From: Paenibacillus sacheonensis
GTDB taxonomy: Bacteria; Bacillota; Bacilli; Paenibacillales; Paenibacillaceae
Assembly (NCBI RefSeq): GCF_009909195.1
Contig: NZ_JAAAMU010000005.1
Location: 452,798 to 516,797 of the forward strand
Length of the DNA: 64,000 bases
Direction of reading: 5' to 3'
The stretch's first letter is position 1. Each line of letters starts with the position of its first letter. Position numbers and translations under genes: made by a program. Below the pieces are notes generated by a model that was not told the origin of the DNA, searched no databases, and saw only the letters and a list, made by a program, of their open reading frames with translations. Positions 18,403 to 26,437 of this stretch are shown piece by piece.

Positions 18403-18849
18403 ATGTTCAAGGAATTCAGAAAAACCGACTTCGCCGAGACGTCCATCGGACAGGGGACGCATGTGGAAGGCAAGCTGGTGAGCGATGGCGCCATTCGGAT
18501 CGAAGGAGAATTTCGGGGCGAGATCGCGTGCAAAGGCGACGTGATCGTCGGCGAGCACGGCACCGCGCGCGCGGGCATCCTCGCGAACGATCTGACGGTC
18601 GCGGGCAAGGTATATGGCGACATCGACGTGAAGGGGCGCCTGACGATCACGGCTTCCCGCCAACTGCACGGCAACGTGCTGGCGCCCACGATTCTGATTC
18701 AGGACGGAGGGGTCTATAACGGCAATTGTCGCATGGAACGCCAGACGGAGCCCCAGTCTCGCCCTGCGCAGGAGGGCGATTCGTCGCAGCATTCGCATTC
18801 ACAGGCTAAAGAAAACGCCGGCAAGGAGAAATCCCGGCAAGCCGGTTAA
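18403..18849 (+). CDS. Bactofilin (polymer-forming cytoskeletal protein)
   Basis: A 148-residue bactofilin. The central beta-helical domain (about 15-110) shows the repeating Gly-Val-Ile pattern of the family: IGQGTHVEGKLVSDGAIRIE, then FRGEIACKGDVIVGEHG and LTVAGKVYGDIDVKG. The C-terminal 40 residues are hydrophilic and low-complexity (Gln/Ser/Lys). Bactofilins self-assemble into filaments at the membrane and affect cell shape, motility or envelope synthesis. An ATG at 18391 directly abuts the AAGGAGG site and cannot be used efficiently, so 18403 is preferred. It is divergent from cls. Confidence 0.88.
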   Translation: MFKEFRKTDFAETSIGQGTHVEGKLVSDGAIRIEGEFRGEIACKGDVIVGEHGTARAGILANDLTVAGKVYGDIDVKGRLTITASRQLHGNVLAPTILIQDGGVYNGNCRMERQTEPQSRPAQEGDSSQHSHSQAKENAGKEKSRQAG

Positions 18850-18856
18850 ACGAACG

Positions 18857-18906
18857 AAAAAGGGGAGCGCCAGCCGGTCAGAATGACGGCGGGCGCTCCC
18901 CTTTTT
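18857..18906 (+). terminator. Strong terminator after bactofilin gene
   Basis: AAAAAGGGGAGCGCC pairs perfectly over 15 bp with GGCGCTCCCCTTTTT. It can act in both directions between convergent genes. Confidence 0.92.
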
Positions 18907-18962
18907 CATTTGTTTTTCCTACCTATATTCATACACTCATTAGGAGTGCTTATACCCGCCGT

Positions 18963-19760
18963 CTAGGTCGCGACATCGCGCCGATTGAAGACGTACCAGG
19001 TGATGGCGACGAACAGGAGATAGTAGCCGACCAGCACGCTTAACGAGAAGCCCATCGTCAGATTATGGGTAATCTCCTCGCTGCCCAGGTACTGTTTCAA
19101 ATTCAGATGCAGGAACAGCAGGTAATCGACCCATGCATAGTCCAGCATGCTGAGCAGGCCGCTCGCGATGATGCCGAAGAAATAGATGAACATCGACAGC
19201 CCGATCGCCAGTCCCCCGCTGCGAAACAGCGTCGAGAGCATGAAGCTGAGCGTCACGATCATGATCAGTCCGATATAATCCAGCACATAGACCTGCAGCA
19301 TGTAGCTGAAAGGCCCCGAATTGTTCGCTACGCCGAGCGCTTCGTTCGCCGTCTTGGCATCGCCGTATCCGAACAGGACGAGGTTCAATACGAACGAGCT
19401 GATCAGCATGACGATCGACAGCGTCAGCGCGAATTGGAGCAGCGCGATGTACTTGGACAGCAGGATCTTGGAGCGGCTCCACGGCCGGATCAGCAGAAGC
19501 TTAATCGTGCCCGAGGAAAACTCGCCCGCCACGCTCTCCGCCGATACCACCACCGTGAAGATCGTGATCAGCAGATACGTGAACGATTCGATATTGTTCA
19601 TGACGCTCCATAAGGAGCCTGTCCCGTTATCGTCGAATACCTTTGACAGGATGCTTACCACGACGACGATCACCAGAATAATGGCGAACATGATCCAGGT
19701 GCCGATGCGCCGGTAAATCTTCATATTCTCGTTACGGACCAGCTGCAGAAAATTATACAA
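18963..19760 (-). CDS. ABC transporter permease (ABC-2 type)
   Basis: A 265-residue integral membrane protein with six predicted helices: a first helix at about residues 20-40, then pairs near 60-80, 100-125, 150-175, 180-205 and 235-258. The large extracytoplasmic loop and the AESVAGEFSSGTIKLLLIRPWSRSK segment (split here by helix 2) are typical of ABC-2 permeases of the BcrB/NatB group. The TTG start overlaps the upstream ATPase gene by 8 bp, so the two are translationally coupled. It probably exports a hydrophobic compound or peptide; the substrate is unknown. Confidence 0.85.
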   Translation of the reverse strand: MYNFLQLVRNENMKIYRRIGTWIMFAIILVIVVVVSILSKVFDDNGTGSLWSVMNNIESFTYLLITIFTVVVSAESVAGEFSSGTIKLLLIRPWSRSKILLSKYIALLQFALTLSIVMLISSFVLNLVLFGYGDAKTANEALGVANNSGPFSYMLQVYVLDYIGLIMIVTLSFMLSTLFRSGGLAIGLSMFIYFFGIIASGLLSMLDYAWVDYLLFLHLNLKQYLGSEEITHNLTMGFSLSVLVGYYLLFVAITWYVFNRRDVAT

Positions 19761-20688
19761 GCGGACTCCCTCCCGTCATCTCGAGGAACTGATCCTCAAG
19801 CGATTTGTTCAGGACGCGAATGCCGTACACTTGTATGCCCGCTCCGACAAGCTCCGCATTGATGCGCGCAACGGTCTCCCGGTCCGCCCGCACGAGCGCC
19901 CCTTCATCCATTCGGGCCGCTTCGTGCTTCGCCAGCAGCGCCACGGCGTCATCCGGCCGGTCCACCTCGAACAGCACGGATCCGGTCGTATCCGCCAGTT
20001 GCGCGGCGGATTGAATAATGCGCACGTCGATGAGCTTGCCGGCCTGAATGATGGCGACCCGGTCGCACATCAGCTCCATCTCGCTCAAGAGATGGCTCGA
20101 GACGAAGACGGCGATGCCCTCTTCCTTGGCCAGCTTGCGCAGATAGTCGCGCAGCTCGCGAATGCCCGCCGGATCGAGGCCGTTCGTCGGCTCGTCCAGA
20201 ATGAGCAGCGAAGGCTTGTGCATGATCGCCTGCGCCACGCCCAGACGCTGCCGCATGCCAAGCGAGTACGTCTTCACTTTATCGTGAATGCGTTCCTTCA
20301 GCCCGACGAGTTGGACGACCTCGTCGATCCGCTGCGTCGTGATGCCCGGTACCATCCGCGAGAAGTGGAGCAGGTTCTGAAAGCCGGTCATGTACTTATA
20401 CATCTCCGGATTCTCGACGATCGCGCCGACATGCCGGATGGCCTTCTCGTACTCGTCGCGGACGCTGTGGCCCCCGATCAGCACGTCGCCCTTCGTCATG
20501 CGCATCAATCCCACCATCATGCGGATCGTCGTCGTCTTCCCGGAACCGTTCGGCCCCAGGAAGCCCAGTACTTCCGCTGGCGGAATGTCCAGCGTTAATC
20601 CGTCTATGATCGTTCGTCTGCCGATCACCTTCGTGACTTGCTGAAGCCTTACAATCGGCTGCTCGTCCGAAACGGTCACATATGCCAT
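19753..20688 (-). CDS. ABC transporter ATP-binding protein (BcrA/NatA type)
   Basis: A 311-residue ATPase. The Walker A motif is GPNGSGKTTT (about 48-57), the signature is YSLGMRQRLGVAQA (about 140), Walker B is LLILDEPTNGLDPAG, and the H-loop is in SSHLLSEME. The C-terminal 80 residues form the regulatory extension seen in BcrA-like exporters. It partners with the overlapping permease. No two-component system flanks it, so it is not obviously a bacitracin-type resistance module. Confidence 0.9.
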   Translation of the reverse strand: MAYVTVSDEQPIVRLQQVTKVIGRRTIIDGLTLDIPPAEVLGFLGPNGSGKTTTIRMMVGLMRMTKGDVLIGGHSVRDEYEKAIRHVGAIVENPEMYKYMTGFQNLLHFSRMVPGITTQRIDEVVQLVGLKERIHDKVKTYSLGMRQRLGVAQAIMHKPSLLILDEPTNGLDPAGIRELRDYLRKLAKEEGIAVFVSSHLLSEMELMCDRVAIIQAGKLIDVRIIQSAAQLADTTGSVLFEVDRPDDAVALLAKHEAARMDEGALVRADRETVARINAELVGAGIQVYGIRVLNKSLEDQFLEMTGGSPLV

Positions 20689-20795
20689 TTCCGTACCCCC
20701 TGTATCCGCGGTCTTATTACGCTTTGCCGCGTATCGTCCCCATAAGTATACCGGATGCAGGAAGCGATTGGAAGGTTAGGCAGCTCCGCATGGAA

Positions 20796-21050
20796 TCAGT
20801 TGAAGACCAGCGGACGATCCTTCACGAATTCCGTGCCGACAACGCCGAACTCCCCGTAATGCGGCACTGCCTCTGGGTTCAAGCCGCTTACGCCCGGCTG
20901 ACTCGACTCCGTTAACTTGATCGTGCAGCTTTTGCAGCAGCCGAGCGGATACACGATTCGATAAAATCCCGTCATGAACAACTTGTCCGCTTCGTAATTG
21001 TCCATCATTTTCCCGCAGCTTACGCAATAAAATTGATTCTTGTTCGTCAT
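20796..21050 (-). CDS. Small zinc-ribbon-like protein
   Basis: An 84-residue protein starting MTNKNQFYCVSCGKMM, with a second cysteine cluster GCCKSC about 25 residues later. The CxxC...CxxC pair suggests one bound zinc. The C-terminal half has no recognisable motif. An AGGGGGG site precedes the ATG at 21050; the longer upstream frame would add an unsupported hydrophobic extension. The family is not recognised. Confidence 0.6.
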   Translation of the reverse strand: MTNKNQFYCVSCGKMMDNYEADKLFMTGFYRIVYPLGCCKSCTIKLTESSQPGVSGLNPEAVPHYGEFGVVGTEFVKDRPLVFN

Positions 21051-21245
21051 ATTGAGCCCCCCTTGTCGATGTAACGCGTACTTTCTATGTATATACCATC
21101 TGTAGCAAAGTATGAATAATAATGTTACGTTTTGTATCACAAACATAGAATATGACAAATGTCGCCACCTGTCAATACAGTTCGTTGGAGAATGATGAAG
21201 AAAGACTCGTTTTTTGTCTTGTATGCGCTTACAGTTAATGATATT

Positions 21246-21485
21246 TCAAACTGATAGGGGCGACACTCGCTGCGCATCGGCAGGGACATCGAATTTATGG
21301 AGCAGATCGTCCTCTACGACACGAAGCGCCGCTTGATCCGTCGCACTGACGGCCGCGGTATTGGAAGACGTATCGGCGGGAGTCGACGAAGAATCGATAT
21401 TCGAAGAAGACGCAGAAACTGATGCTGCCGTGTCATTGTTTGCATAGCCGCAGCCGAACAAAGTCAGCGATAGTACGATCAGCAT
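21246..21485 (-). pseudogene. Truncated siderophore-binding lipoprotein remnant
   Basis: Encodes a lipoprotein signal (LIVLSLTLFGC, lipobox Cys), a Ser/Thr/Asn/Ala linker and RVVEDDLLHKFDVPADAQRV, which resembles the start of the mature domain of iron-siderophore substrate-binding proteins. The frame then stops after about 6 more residues instead of about 270. The reading frame stays open for further codons upstream of the ATG and reads as a Lys/His-containing signal peptide n-region, so the original start may have been lost. A Fur box lies about 55 bp upstream. It is probably a decayed iron-uptake gene. Confidence 0.65.
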
Positions 21486-21540
21486 AAAGACGAGATGAAG
21501 TTTTCTGTTAGATGACCGACATAGTTCAATGATTCTTCCT

Positions 21541-21559
21541 GATATTGATAATCACTATC
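21541..21559. promoter_or_regulatory. Fur box 1
   Basis: GATATTGATAATCACTATC matches the classical 19-bp Fur consensus (GATAATGATAATCATTATC) at 17 of 19 positions. It lies immediately upstream of the truncated lipoprotein remnant. Confidence 0.75.
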
Positions 21560-21568
21560 ACTCAAAAA

Positions 21569-21751
21569 CTATACCGTGCCGAGTGCTCCGCATGCGTCAT
21601 CCAAGAATTGGCCTACCGGCAGCTGATGCTCACGCCAGTCTTTCTCCTACCAGGGGATATAAAACGTTGGAGCGATTTGTTTCAATGCCGCTTGATCGGC
21701 TCCAGACGGCCAATTGCTGGCAACCACTACATCAGGTTTGGTCTCCTGCAT
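21569..21751 (-). pseudogene. Internal fragment of a FecB-type periplasmic-binding domain
   Basis: A 61-codon minus-strand frame reads MQETKPDVVVASNWPSGADQ, then a segment ending IAPTFYIPW, an in-frame TAG (21647-21649), and then EKDWREHQLPVGQFLDD. The KPDV-ASNW and APT-YIPW patterns belong to the middle of siderophore-binding domains. It could be the relic of a neighbouring binding protein or of an AraC-FecB fusion regulator (Btr-like), which commonly sits upstream of such lipoproteins. It is flanked on both sides by Fur boxes. Confidence 0.6.
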
Positions 21752-21763
21752 GGCCTAAAGATT

Positions 21764-21782
21764 GAAAATGATAATATTTCTC
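21764..21782. promoter_or_regulatory. Fur box 2
   Basis: GAAAATGATAATATTTCTC matches the 19-bp Fur consensus at 15 of 19 positions. It lies directly upstream of the internal FecB fragment on the minus strand. Confidence 0.55.
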
Positions 21783-21809
21783 AGTTGAATCTGTCGATCG
21801 ATCAATCCG

Positions 21810-22268
21810 CTATTGCCTCTTATCGATCACCGAAGCCGCAGTCTCCTGCGATGCATCAAGCACCCGCCGATACAGCTCGTAGATTCGCTGCTGCTCCGGA
21901 ATCATGAGGCGCAGCTTCTCCTTCAGCGCGGCGGACAGCGCGCGGCGGATTCCGGGATCCGGCGTGAACTCGCAGCCGTGGAGGTATTGATTCTCGTCCA
22001 AACGGCGCCAATTGACATGGCCTGCCAGACTGAACTGCCACTCTCCGAAGGAAAGGTTTATTCGAATTCTATAGTCTTGGCTGACGGGAAAACGAAGGTA
22101 GGTAAGGAACTGCATGCCCTCGGGGCTGATATCCTGAATCAGGACGGAAGCGGACTTGGTGTCCACCGCCATGCCGTTTATTTCCGAAATAGCAACATCG
22201 GCCTTGACTCCGCCCCATATCCGAATACGCACTACGTTTCGCCTGACTTTGTTAAGCTTCCTCTCCAT
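21810..22268 (-). CDS. PilZ domain protein (c-di-GMP effector candidate)
   Basis: A 152-residue protein with a PilZ-like beta-barrel. The N-terminal KLNKVRRNVVRIRI region provides the basic residues before the barrel. VLIQDISPEGMQFLTYLRFPV matches the [D/N]xSxxG motif (DISPEG), and the WQFSLAGHVNWRRLDENQYLHGCEFT strand pair is typical of the family (shown here as landmarks). The canonical RxxxR motif is not perfect, so c-di-GMP binding needs testing. The start at 22268 is the first ATG with an AAAGGCGG site. A weak copy of the local GATACR palindrome lies 59 bp upstream. Confidence 0.72.
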   Translation of the reverse strand: MERKLNKVRRNVVRIRIWGGVKADVAISEINGMAVDTKSASVLIQDISPEGMQFLTYLRFPVSQDYRIRINLSFGEWQFSLAGHVNWRRLDENQYLHGCEFTPDPGIRRALSAALKEKLRLMIPEQQRIYELYRRVLDASQETAASVIDKRQ

Positions 22269-22326
22269 CCGCTGCCCGCCTTTACCATTGAAATGTTTGT
22301 TCCCTGCTCGGCTTACCACTCTGGAT

Positions 22327-22341
22327 GATACGAATCGTAAC
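22327..22341. promoter_or_regulatory. Weak GATACR-N3-YGTATC palindrome upstream of PilZ gene
   Basis: GATACG-AAT-CGTAAC: one arm mismatch relative to a perfect palindrome. It has the same spacing as the stronger copies at 26376, 36537, 38017, 53676 and 55221. Confidence 0.35.
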
Positions 22342-22368
22342 ATCATAGGCATAACGAATGAAACTGCC

Positions 22369-22863
22369 TTAGATAATCCGGTTCCACTGGTTGCGGCTTG
22401 CCGCGTCCAGGTTCTCCGAGTCCGCCAGCAGATACCGGCGCCCATCCAGATCGGTTATGACCCAGCGGCACGGCGCAACCGAATGAATATGATCATGGGC
22501 GTTCTCCGTCATGAACGTCGTCTGTCCGAGATCCGTCTGCACATTCCACGTCCATATGGATTGCTGCCTGCGGATCGAAGAGATTCGTTCAATAACCGGA
22601 ATGAGATGCAGCAGCTTCAGCTCCTCCTGAACGATCTGGCTGCTGATGTCGTCGAGCTTCGTTAAGCTGCTGATTAGCATCAGCTCCTCGCCTTCTTCGC
22701 TGCGGACGGAAATATACTGATCCGGCAGCGAGTTATGGTAGGTGCGTACCAGCTTCACGCGTTCATACCGCAAGCCGTTCATATCGAAAACCAAGCCCGG
22801 TTCTCTCCGAAAGGACATTTGGAATCGGTTTACCTTTCGCTTCAAATAGATTAAGTTACTCAT
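22369..22863 (-). CDS. DUF1854 domain protein
   Basis: A 164-residue soluble protein. Recognisable DUF1854 features are the LVRTYHNSLPDQYISVRSEEGEELMLI-type strand pair (here about residues 38-64), then LDDISSQIVQEELKL, and the C-terminal WVITDLDGRRYLLADSENLD. In other bacteria DUF1854 proteins occur beside an ABC transporter that they are thought to serve. No such transporter is adjacent here, so this copy is an orphan. Function is unknown. Confidence 0.75.
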   Translation of the reverse strand: MSNLIYLKRKVNRFQMSFRREPGLVFDMNGLRYERVKLVRTYHNSLPDQYISVRSEEGEELMLISSLTKLDDISSQIVQEELKLLHLIPVIERISSIRRQQSIWTWNVQTDLGQTTFMTENAHDHIHSVAPCRWVITDLDGRRYLLADSENLDAASRNQWNRII

Positions 22864-22914
22864 CGCGTCACCCTGCCTCGAGCGTTTTGTCGATCATCTG
22901 CGGTTTTGATTCCA

Positions 22915-23406
22915 TTATTCTTGCTGGTATGACCAGAGCAATCTCCACTTCCCGTCCACCTTGGCCGCGAAGCAGGCCTGATGAATATCGAAATTGCCAT
23001 ACGGCGATTGAAACGACTCGGTCACCGCTATTTCGTACACATTCGCGATCGGCTGCGCTTCCCGGCTCATCTTCCACTGCGGCAGCCGCTTGGGCGGCCC
23101 TATCTTGACATCGAACGTCTTCACGCCGAAATCCTGCAGCATAATTTGCGCGCGCTTCTGAATGTAACCGGCCTTCTCGAAGCGCTCCTGCATGAGCGGA
23201 TGGAATAACGTCCATGAACTGCCGAAGTCTCCCGCCTGCTCGTACGCATAGAATTGCTCGACCGCTGCTCTCGCCTGCTTCTCGTCGTCGTTCCCCATCA
23301 GCTTGGATGCCGTGTTTCGCCATGTCATCCAAATGACGATGACGACGAATGCCACCAGCATCAGCTTGAGAACGGTGCCGTTGCCCCGGTTGCGTCTTAC
23401 AGCCAT
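22915..23406 (-). CDS. Membrane-anchored NTF2-like hypothetical protein
   Basis: A 163-residue protein with one N-terminal transmembrane helix (about 12-28, VLKLMLVAFVVIVIWMTW). An extracytoplasmic domain follows, beginning EKQARAAVEQFYAYEQAGDF, and its shape (helix, then SSWTLFHPLMQERF, then a C-terminal WRLLWSYQQE strand) suggests an SnoaL/NTF2-like cone fold. The function is not recognised. It lies between the DUF1854 gene and the broken VanZ gene on the same strand. Confidence 0.65.
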   Translation of the reverse strand: MAVRRNRGNGTVLKLMLVAFVVIVIWMTWRNTASKLMGNDDEKQARAAVEQFYAYEQAGDFGSSWTLFHPLMQERFEKAGYIQKRAQIMLQDFGVKTFDVKIGPPKRLPQWKMSREAQPIANVYEIAVTESFQSPYGNFDIHQACFAAKVDGKWRLLWSYQQE

Positions 23407-23436
23407 CCCCGTTCACTCCTTGTCCCGTAAAGTAGT

Positions 23437-23945
23437 TCACTTTATGAGACGAGTCCGGGATTTAGACCGTTTATAGAGATAACGGATGGCGGCATAGACG
23501 AGAAAACCGATGCAGCCGCCGAATGTCGACAAGAACGTCCTCCGGATTGGCCGTCCGCCCAGGTATCCGCCGCTGATTGAATTCATCGAGCGCGGCAATC
23601 AGCGTGACCGCTAGCAGCGAGAAAGGCAGCGTTCGAGCAAGCGTTCTTCGGCGGCCAGCCCACATGGCCGTCAATAGCCAGCATGGCGTAGACGAAGAGA
23701 TGCGCGGCCTTGCGAAACATGAACTCGATGACGCTGTACGGATTGACGCGGGACGAATAGGTTGTATGGTTGTAATTGAATTCCACCTTCGGCAGCACCT
23801 CCTCCGCCTTTTGAAACGTCAACGAACGATTCAGCGTAGGTTGAATGGTTTGCTTCTGGTAGGTTTGCGAGGAGAAGACGAAAATTAGCGCCACCCAAGC
23901 TGCCAACGCCAAGAACGGGAGTCCCTTTCTGAACCGTCCCCTCAT
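23437..23945 (-). pseudogene. VanZ family protein gene with two frameshifts
   Basis: The conceptual protein starts MRGRFRKGLPFLALAAWVAL, continues through SVIEFMFRKAAHLFVYAMLA, switches frame near 23675, reads MTAMWAGRRRTLARTLPFSL and then ALDEFNQRRIPGRTANPEDV, and switches again near 23527 into GGCIGFLVYAAIRYLYKRSK. RKxAHxxxY, DExxQ and GR...DV are VanZ hallmarks. Each shift is one base (or its equivalent), so the protein cannot be made without recoding. Its neighbour 2 bp downstream in the window is the LCP gene. Sequencing error is an alternative explanation. Confidence 0.75.
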
Positions 23946-23947
23946 GA

Positions 23948-24895
23948 TTACGACCCCGTTTGAAGATGGTCCTTGATCATATCGTGAATGCGAAGCCGCT
24001 CTTGATCCGAGACGTTGTAGTACCAGATTTTATCGATGATTTGTCCCGTCCCCTGAATCTCGACCGTATCGACCTTGCCGATGCTCGGACGGTAATCCTT
24101 CACGAACGTTTTCATCTCATCGAAGGTAACATTCGTCTTCACGCTGTCCCCCAGCTCGCCGAGCAATGCGTTGATGTGCGTAATCGATGACAAGCTGAGC
24201 GCGTGCTTCATGACTTCCTGAAGGATGTCGCGCTGCCTCGTGTTGCGGCCCAAGTCGCCCTTCGGGTCGTCGTACCGCATGCGGGAATAGAGCAAGGCAT
24301 TCGTGCCGTTCAGAGCGAGATGCCCCTGTTCGAAGTGAACGCCGTCATAGTCGAATGCAAAAGGATTGTCGACTTCTACTCCGCCGACCATGTCGATGAG
24401 TCGCGCGAAGCCCTCCATATTGACCTTGACGTAATAATCGATGGGATAATCAATGAAATTCTCGACCGTATCGATCGCCATCTTCACTCCGCCGAATGCG
24501 TAAGCATGATTAATCTTATCCACCGTTCCATGGCCGACGATTTCCGTTCGCGAGTCGCGCGGAATATTGAACATGAGCATGGATTTCTTGGCGGGGTTGA
24601 CCGTCACGACGATCATCGTATCGGAACGGCCGCTGTCATGCTCCCGCTGGTCTACGCCCAGAACAAGAACGTTGAACGGCTCCGCATTTTTCATCTGAAT
24701 CGCCGTCTCGGGCTTCTTGGTTACCAACGGATCCTTACTGACATAGACGGGCTTTACCGGGATGTCCTCGTACATTTCGGAGGCGGTCTTCGCCGCAGAA
24801 TGATATAGAAACCAAACCATGCCGCCCGCCGCCAACAGGACAACCGCGGCAGCCGAACCCGACCAGATCAAAGCGCGCTTCCATGGACGCTTCAT
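23948..24895 (-). CDS. LytR-CpsA-Psr (LCP) family glycopolymer transferase
   Basis: A 315-residue membrane-anchored protein with one transmembrane helix (about 8-30) and an extracellular LCP domain. LCP enzymes transfer undecaprenyl-linked glycopolymers to peptidoglycan. Key features are FNVLVLGVDQREHDSGRSDT with conserved Asp and Arg residues, MLMFNIPRDSRTEI, and LLYSRMRYDDPKGDLGRNTRQ with the catalytic Arg cluster. It is a plausible anchoring enzyme for the exopolysaccharide encoded to the right, but it is separated from that operon by the lasso cluster. Confidence 0.9.
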   Translation of the reverse strand: MKRPWKRALIWSGSAAAVVLLAAGGMVWFLYHSAAKTASEMYEDIPVKPVYVSKDPLVTKKPETAIQMKNAEPFNVLVLGVDQREHDSGRSDTMIVVTVNPAKKSMLMFNIPRDSRTEIVGHGTVDKINHAYAFGGVKMAIDTVENFIDYPIDYYVKVNMEGFARLIDMVGGVEVDNPFAFDYDGVHFEQGHLALNGTNALLYSRMRYDDPKGDLGRNTRQRDILQEVMKHALSLSSITHINALLGELGDSVKTNVTFDEMKTFVKDYRPSIGKVDTVEIQGTGQIIDKIWYYNVSDQERLRIHDMIKDHLQTGS

Positions 24896-24943
24896 GTTGC
24901 AGGACTCCTTATCTCTTCGCTTTGGTTAAACGAGCTTAGCGGC

Positions 24944-26284
24944 TCAGCTGTGAACGTTCCCTTGCTTAGCTTGATCCAAACCGCGGTTAAGCGCAGGGCG
25001 ACCAATCGAGAAGTATATAAAATCCGATCGGTCCAACTGCGATGACTTATACATATTGCGTCCATCGATGAGAACCGGCTGCTTCATGACCTGCTGAAGC
25101 CTTGCCAAATCATAGCCGCCAAACTCCGGCCAATCCGTCAGCAAGCAGATCGCCTCGGCTTCGCAGGCCGCATCCAACGCATCCTTGCACCATACAACCC
25201 GTTCATGGTCGTAGTGCTTACGGAAGTTAGGAAGCGCTAATGGATCGCAAGCTCGGACGGCGGCCCCCAACGCAATCAGTTCCCGTATGACATCGATGGC
25301 AGGCGAATTCCAAATTTCATCCGTATTCGGCTTAAAGGCAAGACCCCAAACGGCGATCGTTCGACCTTGCAGCTGGCCGAACAGCTGTACAAGCTTTTGG
25401 ACGATAATGCGGCGCTGCTCGCGGTTAACGTCTATAACGGACTTCAGCAATTTGGATTCATAGTTCACGCTGCCTGCGATTTGAATGAGCGCCTGCGTGT
25501 CATTCGTAAAGCAGGATCCGCCATAACCGATTCCGGCTTGGAGGCATGAAGGGCCGATCCGATGATCATAGCCCATGCCCTCCGCTACTTGGGTCACATC
25601 GGCTCCGACCTTCTCGCAGACATTAGCGATTTCGTTAATGAAGGAGATCTTCGTTGCTAGGAAGGCATTCGAAGCGTACTTCATCATCTCGGCACTGCGA
25701 ATGTCGGTGATGATGATGTTGCTCGTCAAGGGACGATGAAGGTCAATAATGTCTTCCACCGATTCTGGGCGGTCCGTTCCAATGACTATACGATCCGGAT
25801 AAAGCATGTCGCGAATTGCCGACCCCTCGCGCAAAAACTCCGGCATCGAAACCACGATAGAGACTTCATCCGTAAGCGACGACAGCATAGACTGCAGCTT
25901 ATGGTTGGTACCGACCGGAACCGTGGTTTTCGTGATTATCGTCTTGGGACCATTCATGCACAGGGCGATATCGCCGACTGCCTGCTCCATGTCACTCAGG
26001 TTCGTCTCGCCATCCGCCAAAGACGGCGTACCGACGGCAAGAATGATGATCTCCGACATCCGGACGGCCATCTCTAGATGGGTCGTAAAAGAGAGCGTTC
26101 CAGTCTGCATATTCCTGATGACTAGCTCTTGAAGCACCGGTTCATGGATGGGAATCTCACCTTGAAGCAGCCTCGCAATCTTCCTTTCATCCTTGTCTAC
26201 GCAAATGACCTCATGGGACAGTGCCGCATAGCTCGCGCCCGTTACCAGTCCGACAAAGCCGCATCCAATTACGGCGATCCTCAT
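24944..26284 (-). CDS. UDP-glucose 6-dehydrogenase paralogue, divergent
   Basis: A 446-residue member of the UDP-glucose/GDP-mannose dehydrogenase family. The Rossmann motif is VIGCGFVGLVTGASYA, the central FLREGSAI and KYASNAFLATKISFINE segments are intact, and the nucleophile Cys is kept in GYGGSCF. Two normally conserved sites are changed: the motif after the Cys reads TND instead of PKD, and the C-terminal NAD-domain motif reads DEIWNSPA instead of DDVRDSPA as in the second copy at 36595-37938. It may have altered substrate use or reduced activity. A GATACA/TGTATC palindrome lies 92 bp upstream. Confidence 0.85.
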   Translation of the reverse strand: MRIAVIGCGFVGLVTGASYAALSHEVICVDKDERKIARLLQGEIPIHEPVLQELVIRNMQTGTLSFTTHLEMAVRMSEIIILAVGTPSLADGETNLSDMEQAVGDIALCMNGPKTIITKTTVPVGTNHKLQSMLSSLTDEVSIVVSMPEFLREGSAIRDMLYPDRIVIGTDRPESVEDIIDLHRPLTSNIIITDIRSAEMMKYASNAFLATKISFINEIANVCEKVGADVTQVAEGMGYDHRIGPSCLQAGIGYGGSCFTNDTQALIQIAGSVNYESKLLKSVIDVNREQRRIIVQKLVQLFGQLQGRTIAVWGLAFKPNTDEIWNSPAIDVIRELIALGAAVRACDPLALPNFRKHYDHERVVWCKDALDAACEAEAICLLTDWPEFGGYDLARLQQVMKQPVLIDGRNMYKSSQLDRSDFIYFSIGRPALNRGLDQAKQGNVHS

Positions 26285-26375
26285 TCTCTACGCTCCCTTC
26301 CAAAGATCTGGTCCTGTCCGTACGCCGGTACGCCCTTTAGTCGATCGCCCTCGCACCTAAGTAAAGGTCGAATTC

Positions 26376-26392
26376 TGATACATATTGTATCA
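26376..26392. promoter_or_regulatory. Perfect palindrome TGATACA-N3-TGTATCA
   Basis: A 17-bp perfect inverted repeat with a TAT spacer, in the region between the beta-helix gene and the divergent UDP-glucose dehydrogenase paralogue, 92 bp from the latter's start codon. It is one of several matching sites in the window. Confidence 0.6.
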
Positions 26393-26437
26393 TGAAAGAC
26401 ATAGATTTCCCTTACTTTGGTACACATGCTCTTCTGT

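Noticed and set aside
16890..18719. A 609-codon plus-strand open frame antisense to cls
   Set aside because: Shadow of the cardiolipin synthase gene; no domains and no initiation signals, and it runs into the bactofilin gene in another frame.
21123..21145. TTGTATCACAA near 21135 as a further copy of the local palindrome
   Set aside because: Only a half-site with a different symmetry; it lacks the GATACR arm at the required spacing.
21529..21907. Two overlapping plus-strand frames in the Fur-box region
   Set aside because: The minus strand reads as FecB-type protein fragments, so the plus frames are antisense shadows of pseudogene debris.
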